A stretch of 64,000 nt of DNA, from NCBI GenBank assembly GCA_963070105.1, contig OY718805.1:6816001-6880000 (forward strand), read 5' to 3'. The stretch is from Litomosoides sigmodontis. Lineage: Eukaryota > Nematoda > Chromadorea > Rhabditida > Onchocercidae. Below, piece after piece: positions 15,874 to 27,900 of the stretch. A model generated the notes under the pieces. The model saw only the letters and a list, made by a program, of their open reading frames with translations. It had not been told where the DNA came from and did no database searches. The translations under genes and the position numbers were made by a program. Numbering within the stretch: the stretch's first letter is position 1; every line of letters starts with the position of its first letter.

Positions 15874-16978
15874 ATGAGTAATACAGAAGAATCGCATCAG
15901 TCAGCGTTTCAGTATGGACGAAAGCTACCATCAATCATCAGTGCCGCTCGATTACTGAGGCTTCGGTCGGAATCATTCGACGAAGGTATATTTATTTCAA
16001 ATTAAATCGATATTCTTAAAATTCCCCAGTGTTCTAGTAAATTTTTTTTGCACGTTGGTAAATCACTTAACCTAGAAGATTTATATTTCCAATTCAATTA
16101 CCAATTTTTTTACGATGAAGTAGACTGGTCCGGAATGAACACTTCCTTGAACATCTGAGGATTAGCATTTCAAATTTTAGTTGGACATTATTCATTAAAG
16201 CGAATCCAATATCACTTACTAATTATGACTCAACCAGTTAATATTATTTTAATTTCACTTATTCTTCTCATGTCATGTCAAGTATAACTTTTCCTACGAT
16301 TTTATATTAAGTCCTATCGGAAGCACACATTCATCTTATAAATCATCATTAATTCTCATTTAATTATATGTCAGAGGCGAAAGACGAGAAAAAGCCAAAT
16401 CGCATAAGTCCATTTTCACCTGAAGCTCGTGTTCCACTACCATGTGAAATCGATGAAAAGTAAGCTATTATTTATTTGCAAAATCCGCAATCTTTCGATG
16501 AATTTCATCACTACAATCTGAAAAGTTTAGCAGCTATGGAACCACTGTATGGAAGAGAAATGAAAGGGAACGTTTACGTGTTCGTTGCGTGAATGACGGA
16601 TATGAAAGATTGCGTGATCATCTACCACTTACGGAAAGGTTTTAATTATTTCTTTTCTTAACCTTATTTCTGGTGAATCCTTACAAAATTAGACACTACC
16701 CTTTTCTCAATTAACTGATTACGAAAATAATGATCTATTATGAATCTCTCACATCATTTTGAAAATGAGAAACAGTGAGAGCTTTCAGCGATCGTCGCAT
16801 TAGCAAAGTTGATACATTGCGCTTAGCAATTCGGTACATACGTCATCTGGAAGCTTTGCTACATAACTACGATCACTGGATCAAATGTAACTGTTTCCAG
16901 ACTTTTCAAACCGAATCTGAGGAACGTGCTGAGCGTCTTCGCAGAATCGATCGTAGGAAGCGTGCTGTAAAGGAGTAG
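15874..16978 (+). CDS. Achaete-scute-like bHLH transcription factor (ASCL3/4/5 type)
   Basis: Class II basic helix-loop-helix factor, expected to bind E-boxes as a heterodimer with an E protein. Exons: 15874-15985, 16375-16459, 16531-16638, 16789-16978; 164 aa. The basic region and helix 1 are in exon 3 (KRNERERLRVRCVNDGYERL, then RDHLP); the DNA-contacting Glu of NERER is present. The loop is interrupted by an intron. Helix 2 is in exon 4 (RRISKVDTLRLAIRYIRHLE). The RVRCVN-GY-RLRDHLP signature is most like vertebrate ASCL3/4/5 and the nematode HLH-4/HLH-6 group; which orthologue cannot be settled by eye. The N-terminus is Ser/Pro-rich and the tail is basic. I chose acceptor GCTTTCAG (exon from 16789); an AG nine bases upstream is also in frame. 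AATAAA at 17049-17054 closes the gene. Confidence 0.88.
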
Positions 16979-17828
16979 GAAAGATAAAACAATCAATTTC
17001 CCCGCTAACTGTTTTATAATTTTTAACCTTTCTTTTGTCTTGTCTGCCAATAAAATTTCCTTTTTCAAGAACACATAAAGGCACTGGAGAGGACTGGAAA
17101 ATCAGAGTTTGTTGTACTATAATAAGATTTTCAAACGATTTTGACGCACTTCGTAAAAGTGAAGAGAACCATTACAGCGATGACCGAAAAACTATAAGAG
17201 GGGAAATGACCCTTTCAATATTGAAGAATTTTGCAGAGAAAAGGAAAATTCGCTCTCGTTATGTCTCTGAAGCAATACTTCTAATCTTGTTGTTTAAACG
17301 CTGAGATCAATCATTCCCTAGTATTCTCATTGTGTCGTATCAGAGCAGTGAAAAAGATTTGAATAAAATTAATGATGTAATGAAGTGATCTGCTGATTCT
17401 CTCCTCACTGTTTCACATAGTGGTTCGAAACTCAACTCTGAAATATGTGCCGAAGTCAAAAACAAGACATTAACATCCACACAACAGTGAATTACAGCAT
17501 TTCCAAATTCAGTGCGTCAGATGATGACGCAATGATACTTTGATACGTAGAATTTGCAAAGCGTTACGTATTTTTTGTTGCAGTTTGAAATCGTTTTGGT
17601 TTGTTGATCTGTTGCAGCGAATTGAAGTTGTTCGGACATTCGATATGTACGTGTTTTTTGTGCGTGGTATTTGTTGGTGGCTGTTCGCTTTTTCTCTGGG
17701 CTTTTTTCATTTACCCAGTTTTTGCTACTCTGCGCGGCTTTGTTATATGGGAAATATCATCAAGCAGTAACTGTGTATTTTTGAACTCACAAACTTGTTA
17801 ATTATGCATTGCAGGTTGGTTGCTTAAT
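16979..17828. other. Spacer between bHLH gene and TRAP gamma
   Basis: Contains the bHLH 3' UTR and the TRAP gamma upstream region. Open frames at 17035-17304 and 17540-17801 (+) have no recognisable domain and look like chance. ATGCATTGCAG ending at 17814 is a good acceptor 14 bases before the TRAP gamma ATG. Confidence 0.5.
17049..17054 (+). terminator. Candidate bHLH poly(A) signal
   Basis: AATAAA 71 bases after the bHLH stop codon, in a T-rich setting. Confidence 0.5.
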
Positions 17829-19020
17829 ATGTCGAAAGGAGGAGGGCAAAAATTGTCAAAAGAGGATGAATTACTACTAAAGGTACACTTCAATATATTA
17901 CTATTGTTGAGATTAAAGATTACACTTGATGTTGGGTGAGCAGGGGATTCCGTCTGTTTGAGTGGGATTTTTTACTCAGTTTTTATTATTGAACGATTAC
18001 GTTCTCATTATTTTAAATAAGTAGAATTTAATCTTGTATACTTGACGTCTTGTTGACTTGCATGTTTATGTAGGTCATTTCAATAAAGTGGTATTTAAGT
18101 TTAAAATTGATTTAAAATCTTTACGTTCAAATTTTGCATTTTGTGGCGCAATCTCTATATTCGTCTGGGGGAAAAATCTCGACCTTGGATATCTATATTA
18201 GCACTCTTACATGTTGTGAATTGTAAAATATTTTTTTTTTAAATCTTGTTCTGTTATCTAAAGGATTTCTCAGCAGCAGTATCAACAAAGGGCAGTGCGC
18301 TGTTTTATGGGAACTCGACAGTAATTGCTATAGCACCTCTATATCTTTTTCATGGGATACATCAGATGGAAATAGCCGATTCGTGGATTATTTGGTTAAT
18401 TTCATGGCTAACTGCGTCGTACCTAATCAGTTTTGCGTATAAGAATATCAAGCACATCCTAAAACATAAGTAACGTCATTGATGTTTTGTCGTAATTTGT
18501 CATTGGCAAAGAAATGGTTTTGTTCTTAGTTTCCTCAACCTAATTTTCAATTTTTTTATTCCTTATTTTGCAGAATTGTTGTAAAACGGAGTGAGGCGAT
18601 AACTCGTGAAATGAGTCGAAAATTAGCGGATGATAAAAAAATGTCAAAGAAAGAAAAAGACGAGAGAATTTTATGGAAGAAAAATGAAGTAGGTATTTGA
18701 AAATGAACTGATTGTTTATGGAAGGAAAATGAAGTAAAAGTCGAATGTTTTAAAAATTGTTGTAGATGTCATTTGATGAAATTAAAATTGTCGTGTTCTC
18801 ACCGAAATCTATCGAGTTGTCTATCGTACTGATTGTTGGATTTCAGGTTGGCGACTACGAAGCAACCACTTTCTCGATCTTCTGGAACAATGTTCTATTC
18901 CTTTCACTCCTTCTTGTTTTATCATTCTTTTTATTTGCATCCTTATCATCTACCTTTAACTGTCTATTTTCTATGGTTGGCGCAGCTGGTTTGGTTGCTC
19001 TTTTTTCAACTGCTAAATAA
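17829..19020 (+). CDS. ssr3: Translocon-associated protein subunit gamma (TRAP gamma, SSR3)
   Basis: Multi-pass ER membrane subunit of the TRAP complex, which sits at the Sec61 translocon and the ribosome. Exons: 17829-17882, 18264-18469, 18574-18688, 18847-19020; 182 aa against 185 in human. The start [20 protein letters not shown] is followed by a first hydrophobic pair ([33 protein letters not shown]). A conserved basic cytosolic loop follows ([20 protein letters not shown], then [16 protein letters not shown]). [13 protein letters not shown] leads to the last two membrane segments and the end LFSTAK. An open frame runs through the intron before exon 4 (from 18766), but family alignment joins WKKNE directly to [10 protein letters not shown] likely trans-splice acceptor lies 14 bases before the ATG. 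The Tudor gene follows 379 bp downstream on the same strand. Confidence 0.95.
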
Positions 19021-19398
19021 TATCGAAAGGATTAGGGATGTTCAATTTCTACTTTGTGCAGGCGAGCTGGCCTTTATTTCGTGTTCTAAAAGAACTGTTT
19101 TATCGTATGAGACCTGTGTTGTTGTTGATGTGAATTGCCACTGGTGTTTTTTCGTATTACTCGATAAGAAATTGGCTTTATTCGATAAAAATATTTCTGT
19201 TCTTACTGAAATGTGTAGTAAAGCAGTTGTTAGACGAACGAATTTTATGTTTTTGGAAATCCATTAGCATTATGGTGGCGCTATAAAATATGAAAGGGTG
19301 GTGGCAAAGCGTTTTCTTAATAATATTGAGAAACTAATTAATAACGAACTAAAATTATGAGTTTATGGGTTTAATGTGAATATAATATATTGCGCATC
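19021..19398 (+). other. Spacer between TRAP gamma and the Tudor gene
   Basis: 378 bp, same strand on both sides. I see no AATAAA and no clear acceptor right before the Tudor ATG. An operon arrangement is possible but less supported than for TECR/eIF2B gamma. Confidence 0.4.
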
Positions 19399-22300
19399 AT
19401 GGATGGTCGAGTGTCGCCTCGGTTAGTGGAGCCAATAAACAAAAGCGAGAAGAGAAACGCTGTTCCTAAAATGATGGAAAACGGTGATGTAAGAGGTGAT
19501 GGAAACTTTAAGGTAGTTATAACATCATTTGTCAAAATTAGAGAAGCAACAGAATTAGTAGTGATTTCATGCCATTAGTTACTTAGATCTAATTGGTGCG
19601 CAATAATTCATAAAAAAGTGGGTTCCAGAATTTTGTTCGCTGTGTTTGTAAAATAACATAAACCGACTGTTCAAAATATTAAAACTAACCAGTAATGTTA
19701 AATAAATCAATAGCATATTAATATGTCGGGTACGGGTTTCATCAGTCCACATTATACACTTGAATACGATTCTTAGTAATTAAAGTGTAGCCATAAGACT
19801 GAAAAGTAAAATTGAATAGACTTAACAGAGCAACGGTTGCAGATTCACCGTATTCCCTTGTGTCGAACAGCCCGTTGCTTTGTGTCCCATGTAACATCAC
19901 CAAGCTGCATATGGGTAAAACCTGTTAACCATATCACTGAGAAATTGCAGATCCGGGACCTGTAAGTTTACTCCTTCACGATAATGCTTTGACGATTGCC
20001 ATATTTTCAATTCCATGCCTTTACTTGTAAGTAAGAATGAATGACATCAATCTCATGTGCATCACTATTATACTTTTCAGGATGACATTGACGCCAGCTC
20101 CAGTAGCACACGAAAATCGCTATGTTATGGCACCACTTGAGGAAGGTGTTTATGCTCGGGCTCGAATTCGTGAAATTCATCAGATTGATGGACGTTTATT
20201 TTAAAATTTTTAGATTGTTTACTGGTAAAAATTATATAAATATGTTCCACAATTTTAGAAGATAAAATTTGTGAAAGTATTGTTCATTGACGAAGGGAGC
20301 ACTGCTTGGATGAGTTCTGTGTGCCTCGCAAAGATGGACGAAATTTTGTCTTTCCATCCTTGGCAAGCAATTCCTGTCGCATTATTTAAGGTTCCTTTTT
20401 ATTTTTTTTTTTAATTTTTTAAAGAGGAAAACAAAAGGTCTTCAAGTGTTACACATCAATTTTTCTGTGATTCAAGTTTCCTACTGGCTTTCGAGTTTGC
20501 AGGTGAGGCCATATCAGGATATTGTCGTTGATAATGTACAACCGAAATGGTCGAAGGAGGATACAGCAGTTCTTCGAGAAATTCTGAAGAAATTCGAGTT
20601 TGTCCGTGTAGAAGCAATCCTTAATAGTATTCCTAGCAATGACTATAACGATTTTGTAAAGGTTCGTCATCTTCTGTATCGACAATTTACCTAGGAGGTT
20701 TTGATTTCTATCCATATCCTGTCAATTGCTTCTTAACTAGAGTTAAAGGTTAATATGTATGGGATGGAATCGGAGTTGGACGAAATGGGCACTTCGATCA
20801 CGCATTTATTTGTCCGTGAACGTTTTTATGAAGTTGATTTTGAACGAGATTTATTTGATGGAGTCACGCAAAAAATATTTGAAAGTTCTGTAGGTTTTTC
20901 ACAAGAGTTATTTCTATAAGGGTTATTTGCTGCTACAACGAAAACTGAATACATTTTTTTCTTACTAGTGTTGCAATAATGTCATAACTGCAGAACACAT
21001 AAATTGTATATCGAAAAAATTTCCCTTTTATTTTCAGAGATCTCTTTAATTTTTTTTTTAAATCGCTTTCAATAATATCTCTTTGCACATGTAATTCATT
21101 TGTTTTAAGGCGGATAAAGAAGTCCTAGTTGTGGAAACTTTGGAAACTTGGCGACTCAGTTTTCCAAGTCAAAACGAGACTGAAACTGTGACAAAACAAC
21201 CTAGCATTGGTGCTGCATTCACAGGTAGTACACAGGTAATCTTGCTTTGTTTGGTTTTGTCTTCATTTATATTCATGTGGTTTTTGAATAATTACAACTC
21301 TTTGCTAATTTTAGATTCCATCAGTGGACGTTAATTGGTTGAATGAGGAGGGATACCGCTATAAAGGAGAATATTTGGTCAGTGTTGAAGGCAGGTATCT
21401 AATTTGACCTTGTTTAGGTCCTTAATAATTTTGTTATTGACGAATTTTATTTGGAACTCTTGCTGCTTATGCTCTAGAGCATTTTAACATTCTATTTTCA
21501 AATGCTAAACTAATTTATGATGAAGCATTTACTTTAACTTTACAAAGATTGTTCAGCAACGTTCATGTGATACTGTTTAATCTTTCAAGGAACACTGTTT
21601 CACCCTACGAATTTTATGCTCGTCCACTAAAGATGGGAAAGTTCAAGGATGCATCACAAGGTGATGAAGGTGGAGAAGGGGAAGGTGACAGTGCTACGGA
21701 TGAAGAAGATGCAATGATTTCAGCGAATGATGAACTTGCTAACTTTGCTGAGGAGTTAAACTCATTCTATGGGCATCCCAAAAATAGAAGGCTTATCAGT
21801 TCATCTCAAGTGTTCGTTACTTAATAGTTTTACTTTGTTTTGTGTTAAGATATATCAATTTGAGTTTTTGTTCTGTAATTGGTTCTGATATTGTTTTAAA
21901 AATTGTGAGATTCCAGAACATTTATAGTTTAACCCTATTTTCTCGCAATCATTTATCTATTAGAAATTATTTTCTTTTTTTGATAGGGTTGTTGCCTTGG
22001 AAAAGGGAGAACGTGTGTATGGTATTGTGGAAGTAGATGATGAATTTGCTCAGTTTACTGGCTGCTGGCAAAGAGTTGAAATATTAGGTATCAAGGTCGG
22101 TTATGTTAGAAGGAAGTAAGTCAAGTGTAAAGATCAGGAGAATTGATTTCTACAAAATTTTTCATTCTCTGCTATTGTAAATTATATTTGCTCAATTTTT
22201 TAGGATGGCTATTATTCCGAAAGCTTTTTTTGTCGCATACGATTTCTTGATTTCGGTGGAACCGATGTTCGCTTATTGTCTAGTATTCTTGAAATAAATC

Positions 22301-23029
22301 CAATGTATGAATTTTACTTGCTAGTAAATTCGTAGTTAAGGCTTTGTGGTAAATTTTATTTCTTTCAATATTGGAAAGAATCGTAAAACTTTTAATATTA
22401 TATATTTTAATATTATATATTTTAATATTATATATTTTAATATTATATATTTTAATATTATATATTTTTTCATTTTTTCTCTTTTCTAATGTTGTATTCA
22501 TCAGACATTGTATTCGGCCACCTTTCTGTTTGCAAATGTGTATGCATGGGTTGAAACCGGCAGTTCATTTGGATTGGTCGGAAAAAGCAAAGAAATTTTT
22601 CTTTAGTGAACTCCGTGAAGATGTTCCTGTCGCTCTGAATATTGTGGGTTGTAACAGAAAGTTAGTTTTTAAACCTTTAACCGTAGTTTATTCATTCACC
22701 GTAAATCATGAGTGATTATTATGATTCTGTAATTAGAAAATATGCAGTCTTGAAAATATTCTGTATCCAGTTGTCTCTAACACTTGAATTTTAGGAATGG
22801 GGGCCGTCATATGTATGATTGTGAACCATTTCAAAGGCCAGATGTACTGTTTGTGAATTTCATCCAGGTTAATTAGTGTATTTTGAGACACTGTTCTACA
22901 TACATAAGCCTGTTTAATTAATTGATATTTCAGGTGCTTGACGGTTCTGTTACAACATTAGATGTTCGTCTTGAAAAGGAGGGACATGCAGTAATTTCCT
23001 GTGACAGCCCGGTAAAGCTAACAGAATAA
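19399..23029 (+). CDS. Multi-Tudor-domain protein (germline/piRNA-type Tudor)
   Basis: Protein with at least two extended Tudor units; in animals such proteins bind dimethyl-arginine tails of Argonautes and build germ granules. Exons I trace: 19399-19512, 19843-19961, 20081-about 20193, 20259-20390, 20503-20661, 20749-20889, 21110-21235, 21315-21394, 21590-21811, 21987-22095, 22204-22304, 22505-22660, 22795-22867, 22934-23029. Unit 1: CFVSHVTSPSCIWVKPVN, then YVMAPLEEGVYARARIREIH and KVLFIDEGSTAWM. Unit 2: YLVSVEG and SPYEFYARPL, then RVYGIVEVDD, then FCRIRFLDFGGTDVRLLSSI. An acidic linker (GDEGGEGEGDSATDEEDAM) splits unit 2. About 550 aa. The exon 3/4 junction does not keep frame with a standard GT-AG pair. 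The orthologue is not identified. AATAAA lies at 23153, about 125 bases past the stop. Confidence 0.85.
22387..22466. repeat. 15-bp minisatellite in a Tudor-gene intron
   Basis: Five tandem copies of AATATTATATATTTT in the intron between exons ending 22304 and starting 22505. Period 15 with no visible substitutions. The open frames with IYNIK / ILYIL repeats here are translations of this repeat. Confidence 0.92.
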
Positions 23030-23152
23030 CATCTGCAATTTACTTCGTCGTCATTTGTTAAATTTCATTTATTACTGATAAAAACGTTTTGTTTGATTGT
23101 AAGCACATTTTCACGGTGTCGCGGAGACTCAATTCTTCAAAAATAGAGGAAA

Positions 23153-23158
23153 AATAAA
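23153..23158 (+). terminator. Candidate Tudor-gene poly(A) signal
   Basis: AATAAA about 125 bases after the Tudor stop codon. Confidence 0.5.
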
Positions 23159-23771
23159 AGTGTTTTAGTAGGTAGCGTCCTCCTATCACTCTTTTTCTTT
23201 ACGGAATAATTTTCAGTGATACACTGTGGGATACTCATTGATCAAAGTCCGTGCTACCTTTTGCGGTTAAAATTTCTTTATGAAGCGTATTGCTGAGAGC
23301 TTCATTAAATTTTAATCCTGTCATCTTTTAAAGCTGGCTACATACTGTATCAATCTTGTTGCTGATCAGCATCGCAGATAGCATTACTGGAAGCTAACCA
23401 ATTAGCGCACTGTCTTCCGCTGTGAGTAGGGCGTTTAAGTTAGGTTGGAGGCGTTCGTGCCATACTTGGATGGTTATTTGTATTTGTTTGGCAGGACTAA
23501 CATTAATTTTAATTTCAGCTTCTTGTTTAAAATAGCGACAGTCTGCTGTGTTTTTTTTTTTGGTGATTGCGTAGACTTGACTGGGGTCACTTGGTTGTGG
23601 TGAACCGGATGGCAAAGATGAATGCCCGTTTTTTCTTCGTAAAGAAGTCTTAAGATACTTAAAACGTAATGCGTCACCATTTGACAGATTATCATTACGA
23701 ACTATTGCGATACTTTCTGTTCAATTTGATTAGAAAATCACGAGAAATATATCGTTTTCAGGCTTGAATTC
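23159..23771. other. Spacer between the Tudor gene and PLA2
   Basis: No credible open frame on either strand. The minus-strand frames at 23394-23695 carry no recognisable domain. ATCGTTTTCAG ending at 23761 lies 10 bases before the PLA2 ATG and is a likely trans-splice acceptor. Confidence 0.45.
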
Positions 23772-24826
23772 ATGAAATCTATGCATTTTCAAATATTTGC
23801 TTTAATATTATGCTTCTTTTATTTATCAGTTGCTGTAAAACTGAAAGCTTTATGGAATCTGGATGAAATGGGCGTTTGTAGGCTCGGCTATCCGGCTACT
23901 GTTTATAACAATTACGGATGCTGGTGTGGCGTTGGGGGCTCCGGAAAGCCTATGGATGGAATTGACAGGTTACACTTTGTTTCACCTTTATGCTCAGAAT
24001 GTTGTAAATCAGAGTGTTTTTGGCCCGAAATTTCTCGTTCTATCAATCACCCAATGACATTTTACACCTGCACATTGTTTTTATATCATTATGAATGAAT
24101 GTTCGCTGGCCCATCTTGAAAAATTTGGATAAATATGAGTAATCACATGCAACATTTATCTTTCACTTTCTGCAATTTTTGAAACAGCTCGTTTAGGAGT
24201 ACTCCTATGGTTTAACATGCACAATTTTACTTTTTTTTGATGCTCTGATCTTTAAACATTAAAGCCAAAGAATTCATTTCATTTCATGTGCTGTATGAAA
24301 CATGACTTGTGTTATGACAAGGCGATTTATGATGGTGATTGCTATGATACGGCTGAGGAATATGTGCTTCCGTACAGCTGGAAATGTGTTCAGGGGGAAT
24401 CAATTTGCTTAAATCATGGTAAGTTTAGTTATTGACAGGTTGGGTGCACCATTGGAAGACCTGGAAAAAGGAGAGATTTTTCTAAACAAGATGATTAATG
24501 ATAGTGTTCCTTTTAAGCCATCGTTTAATTGGTTTTCAAATGTTCACAATTTGAAGGCTTTGTTTAAAACATCATTTTTAAATGTCTGCATGAACACACG
24601 ATTTAAGAGCTAACAAATCATTTCTTAACTATCGAGACATTGTTAGCTTCCTGTCATATGATACATTGAAGAGAATTCAAAATGTGCTAGCGCCATATGC
24701 GCATGCGATAGCGAAGTGGTCAAATGCTGGAGTCGATTTGAAAAACCAAAAATTCATCCGAAATGTGTGAAAATGCACAGCAACAGATATCGTTGTCGTC
24801 ATCCATTACTCCATTTCTCGTCCTGA
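23772..24826 (+). CDS. Secreted phospholipase A2 (calcium-dependent, PA2c family)
   Basis: Small secreted enzyme family that hydrolyses the sn-2 ester of phospholipids. Exons: 23772-23968, 24288-24422, 24691-24826; 156 codons with stop, in frame. Residues 1-22 form a signal peptide (hydrophobic IFALILCFFYLSVAV). Exon 1 carries the calcium-binding loop (GCWCGVGGSGKPMD). Exon 2 begins with the catalytic CC-x-x-HD motif (CCMKHDLCYD) and exon 3 has CACDSEVVKCW. Cysteine spacing fits the family. Two oddities: the only acceptor that places the catalytic motif in frame after exon 1 ends in TTTCAT instead of CAG, and the exon 2 donor AA|GTTTAG is weak. It may therefore be a working gene with a non-standard junction, a gene with a sequence error, or a recent pseudogene. 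It resembles ordinary nematode housekeeping sPLA2s; nothing marks it as a venom toxin. Confidence 0.82.
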
Positions 24827-24962
24827 TAAATATCCGGTACTTGAAGACAACTGTGATCTGACATCAAGAATTCTACCTTATCGTGTATGTTTTTTCGAAG
24901 GGTTGCACGATCGAAGAGAATTTGAATTCTTATTTTTTTCCACTCTTACACCTCAATACATG

Positions 24963-24968
24963 AATAAA
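24963..24968 (+). terminator. Candidate PLA2 poly(A) signal
   Basis: AATAAA about 137 bases after the PLA2 stop; another AATAAA lies near 25037. Confidence 0.4.
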
Positions 24969-27900
24969 TTAGAGATATTTTGCTAACCGGTGTTAGATGT
25001 ATTTATTTCTGAGGTGAGATGTTTTGTATATTAAAAATAAAGTTTCATAGATTTTTTTTTCGTTGACTAATTGTCAAATCTCATAATTAAATTTTGATTT
25101 CCATGTGTAAATAAAACTAATATTTGGTTGGAAGGAATTCGATCATATTAGAAACTCAAGTGCATGAAATCGGATGGTCAAATGATCGATCATTAACTTA
25201 TAGAAAATGAGCAAAGCACCCTTTAAAGTATAATTTCTTTTTAAAATGACATCATTTGTCGTTGTCCGCTTGAACAATAAAAACCAATCACTGCTTCCTT
25301 TAGCGTAAAAGCAACTAAGTTTCTTTTTTTTGAATTGCCTCGTCAGATGGCACAGAAAGTGGTTGTAACATTCAGAGTTCTCGTAATTTCTGGCCAGAAT
25401 TTCATAGTTTTGGAATAATTACTGAATTAAGTAAGTCACTCTAAACTATGACATTTTGAGGGACACTCTCCTACACTTCCGTTAATTTGCTTTAAACTAC
25501 TGATATTGCTATTGCTAATTCCACCGTACTGCCTTTCTTCACTTCCAATATTTCTTCAACTGGCAAAATTAAATTCCTTTAATAATAAGACGATTAGTTT
25601 TTGTTGAAAGATTGCAATCGGAAAGCGATAACATCTTATTTGATAAATTCAAAACTTCACCTTCACAACTTCATTTCCATCTCCGCAAAACTTTCAGAGT
25701 CATATCATTCTTCTCCCTTCTCTCCTATTTATAAATTCAATGAAATAATTGATGCATCTGAATAGTTAATGAAAAAAATTCATTTATATTAATGAAAAAA
25801 CACTACAAACATTTTTACGAGTGAATAGAGAGTAAAACTGTGCTAAAACTTATTCAGGCAATAAAATGGAATTAAAGCAGGTGAGCATTACTTTGATCGT
25901 TTGCTTCCACATTGAAACTTCTCTAGTAACTTTAAATAACGTGTTATAGTTCACCTTTGATCTCAATTCTTCATTGTGCTAACTTTGGAAGAAACAATTG
26001 AAGTGCAGAAGACGGAAAATCGAAAATCCAGCACTTGCATCACTTTCCACAGCTGAAAGACGAAATTCTAGGAAGTGGTTGGAAGTAGGGTCTACTCGTT
26101 TAAAAGCTTATAACACTTCGCGCATTTATGCAACAGTGCATTTCAAAATTAAGACTGGTAAATTTTAATTTACAAATTTGCTGATTAATCGACATATTTT
26201 AAATTTTTGCTTGGTCTCTCCAGCTATTAACTTAGTTGTTGCACTTACAGTTTATGACACTTTTGCAGAGCGATAAAATGTTGCTACTGCTAATGTTCAC
26301 TTGCACCTACGGTGACGTTAAGAATTACAAAAAAAATTTTTTTATGAAATAAAAATTTTCCTCAAATGCCGAACAGCGCTATGATCTCTCTATGAATGTT
26401 ATACTTATAGAAGAGCTATTGCAAATACAATCAAAAAAAACCTCGCAAATTTGACCATTTTTATCGGAGAAGTAATACTTTGAGAAGAGTTAAAGAAGTG
26501 CTTCTTACGCTAACCACGTTTGGTGAGTAATGTCATTGTATAACGTAAGCATCGCATTTTCTTGTAATCCCACAAGTCTTATTCCTTCTCTGTCCTACAA
26601 ACGTTTTACCACCTCGTGAACTGTAGACGCCCACTCATTTTCATCCGTACGCCGAATATAAGTGGAATACACTTATTTCACAGACAGCTTTTCCTCTGAA
26701 AACAATTTCAAATAGCTCTTTCAATTCTTCACTTCTCCATAAATTGTAATTGAATTGTGCTCAAATACAAACAGAAATCAAAAACATGTAAAAGTCTTTC
26801 TCCTCCTTCCTATTCATAAATAAACAAATTTCCTAAATTAGTCAATCATTTGCTTAATTTAGTGCTTAGAGAAAAAAAAAGCAAAACTGTCATTTTTAAT
26901 TTCTTTCAATTATTACGACTTTCAAATTTCCTCTAAAAGTAACTACTAACTTCGTCCCATTCCTCTTACTACTATTGACACGTCATTCCTTACTAACTTC
27001 ATCGTTGCATGTAACTATACTTCGCCTTAAAAAGAATTTTAACTCCACCGTGATCTCTTAACTTTCAGTTCATATATATTCAAATATACATTATGAATGA
27101 ATTATCAATTCTCAGTTAAAAATTTTTGTCCCTTCTCTTGAATAACTTTTTTCCTCTTTCAGGTAACATTTGCGATCTTTGCTGTTCTAATACAAAAGGT
27201 TGTCGAATTACTTTTTTTCCATTCGGTTCAACATTTTTGTACTTCGCCAGTGGAAAATTACGATTCTTGTGCGAGTAAGGGCAAAGCTGATCGCAATCGA
27301 TTTCCAATTTTATCTCATTCAATTTTGCATAAAATGCTTTTGTGAGGTAAAATTCAGCTTAACAATTGCTACTTTAAAAATCATAAATTTGACTCACTGT
27401 TGAAGTGAAAAGAAAAATGAGCAGTGAAGAGTGATAGCATTCAAAAGTTTCAAATGGCTTCACACCGTAAGAGCTAATCCATCTGCTCCACTGAGTGTTT
27501 GCAAAGAACATGACGGGACAGTGGTGATAAAATGCTTTAATTTTTAATTTGAGAAATGGGGAAAAAGCAAGGAAAGAAGCCGCAAGAGAAATTTGCGGCA
27601 ATATTTGCCGACCACTGCGCACGCCTCTCTTCCAGTGGATTATTTCCAAAAGCAATCATTCATTTGTTTACTAATCCGAGGGATCGGGCACAATACAAGT
27701 GAAGTAGCAACCAAAATTGCTTCAAACCAATGCCAGCAGGAAGGATTTGCTCCGTTAAATGAGTTTCCTCTTCTTTTTTTGCTTGTTTCCCCAACGTTTT
27801 CCCTTCCCAGCTAAGCTAGCAGTTCGCTCCGTTCCTCGGCACCACTGATATTCGCCGATTATCTTTCCGAACTTCGATAGCTTGCTATCTTCTCGACAAC

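Noticed and set aside
17035..17304. 89-codon open frame (+) after the bHLH gene
   Set aside because: Overlaps the bHLH 3' UTR and its AATAAA; no domain or start context.
18833..19267. 144-codon open frame (+) overlapping TRAP gamma
   Set aside because: Out of frame with the conserved last exon of TRAP gamma and mostly downstream of its stop.
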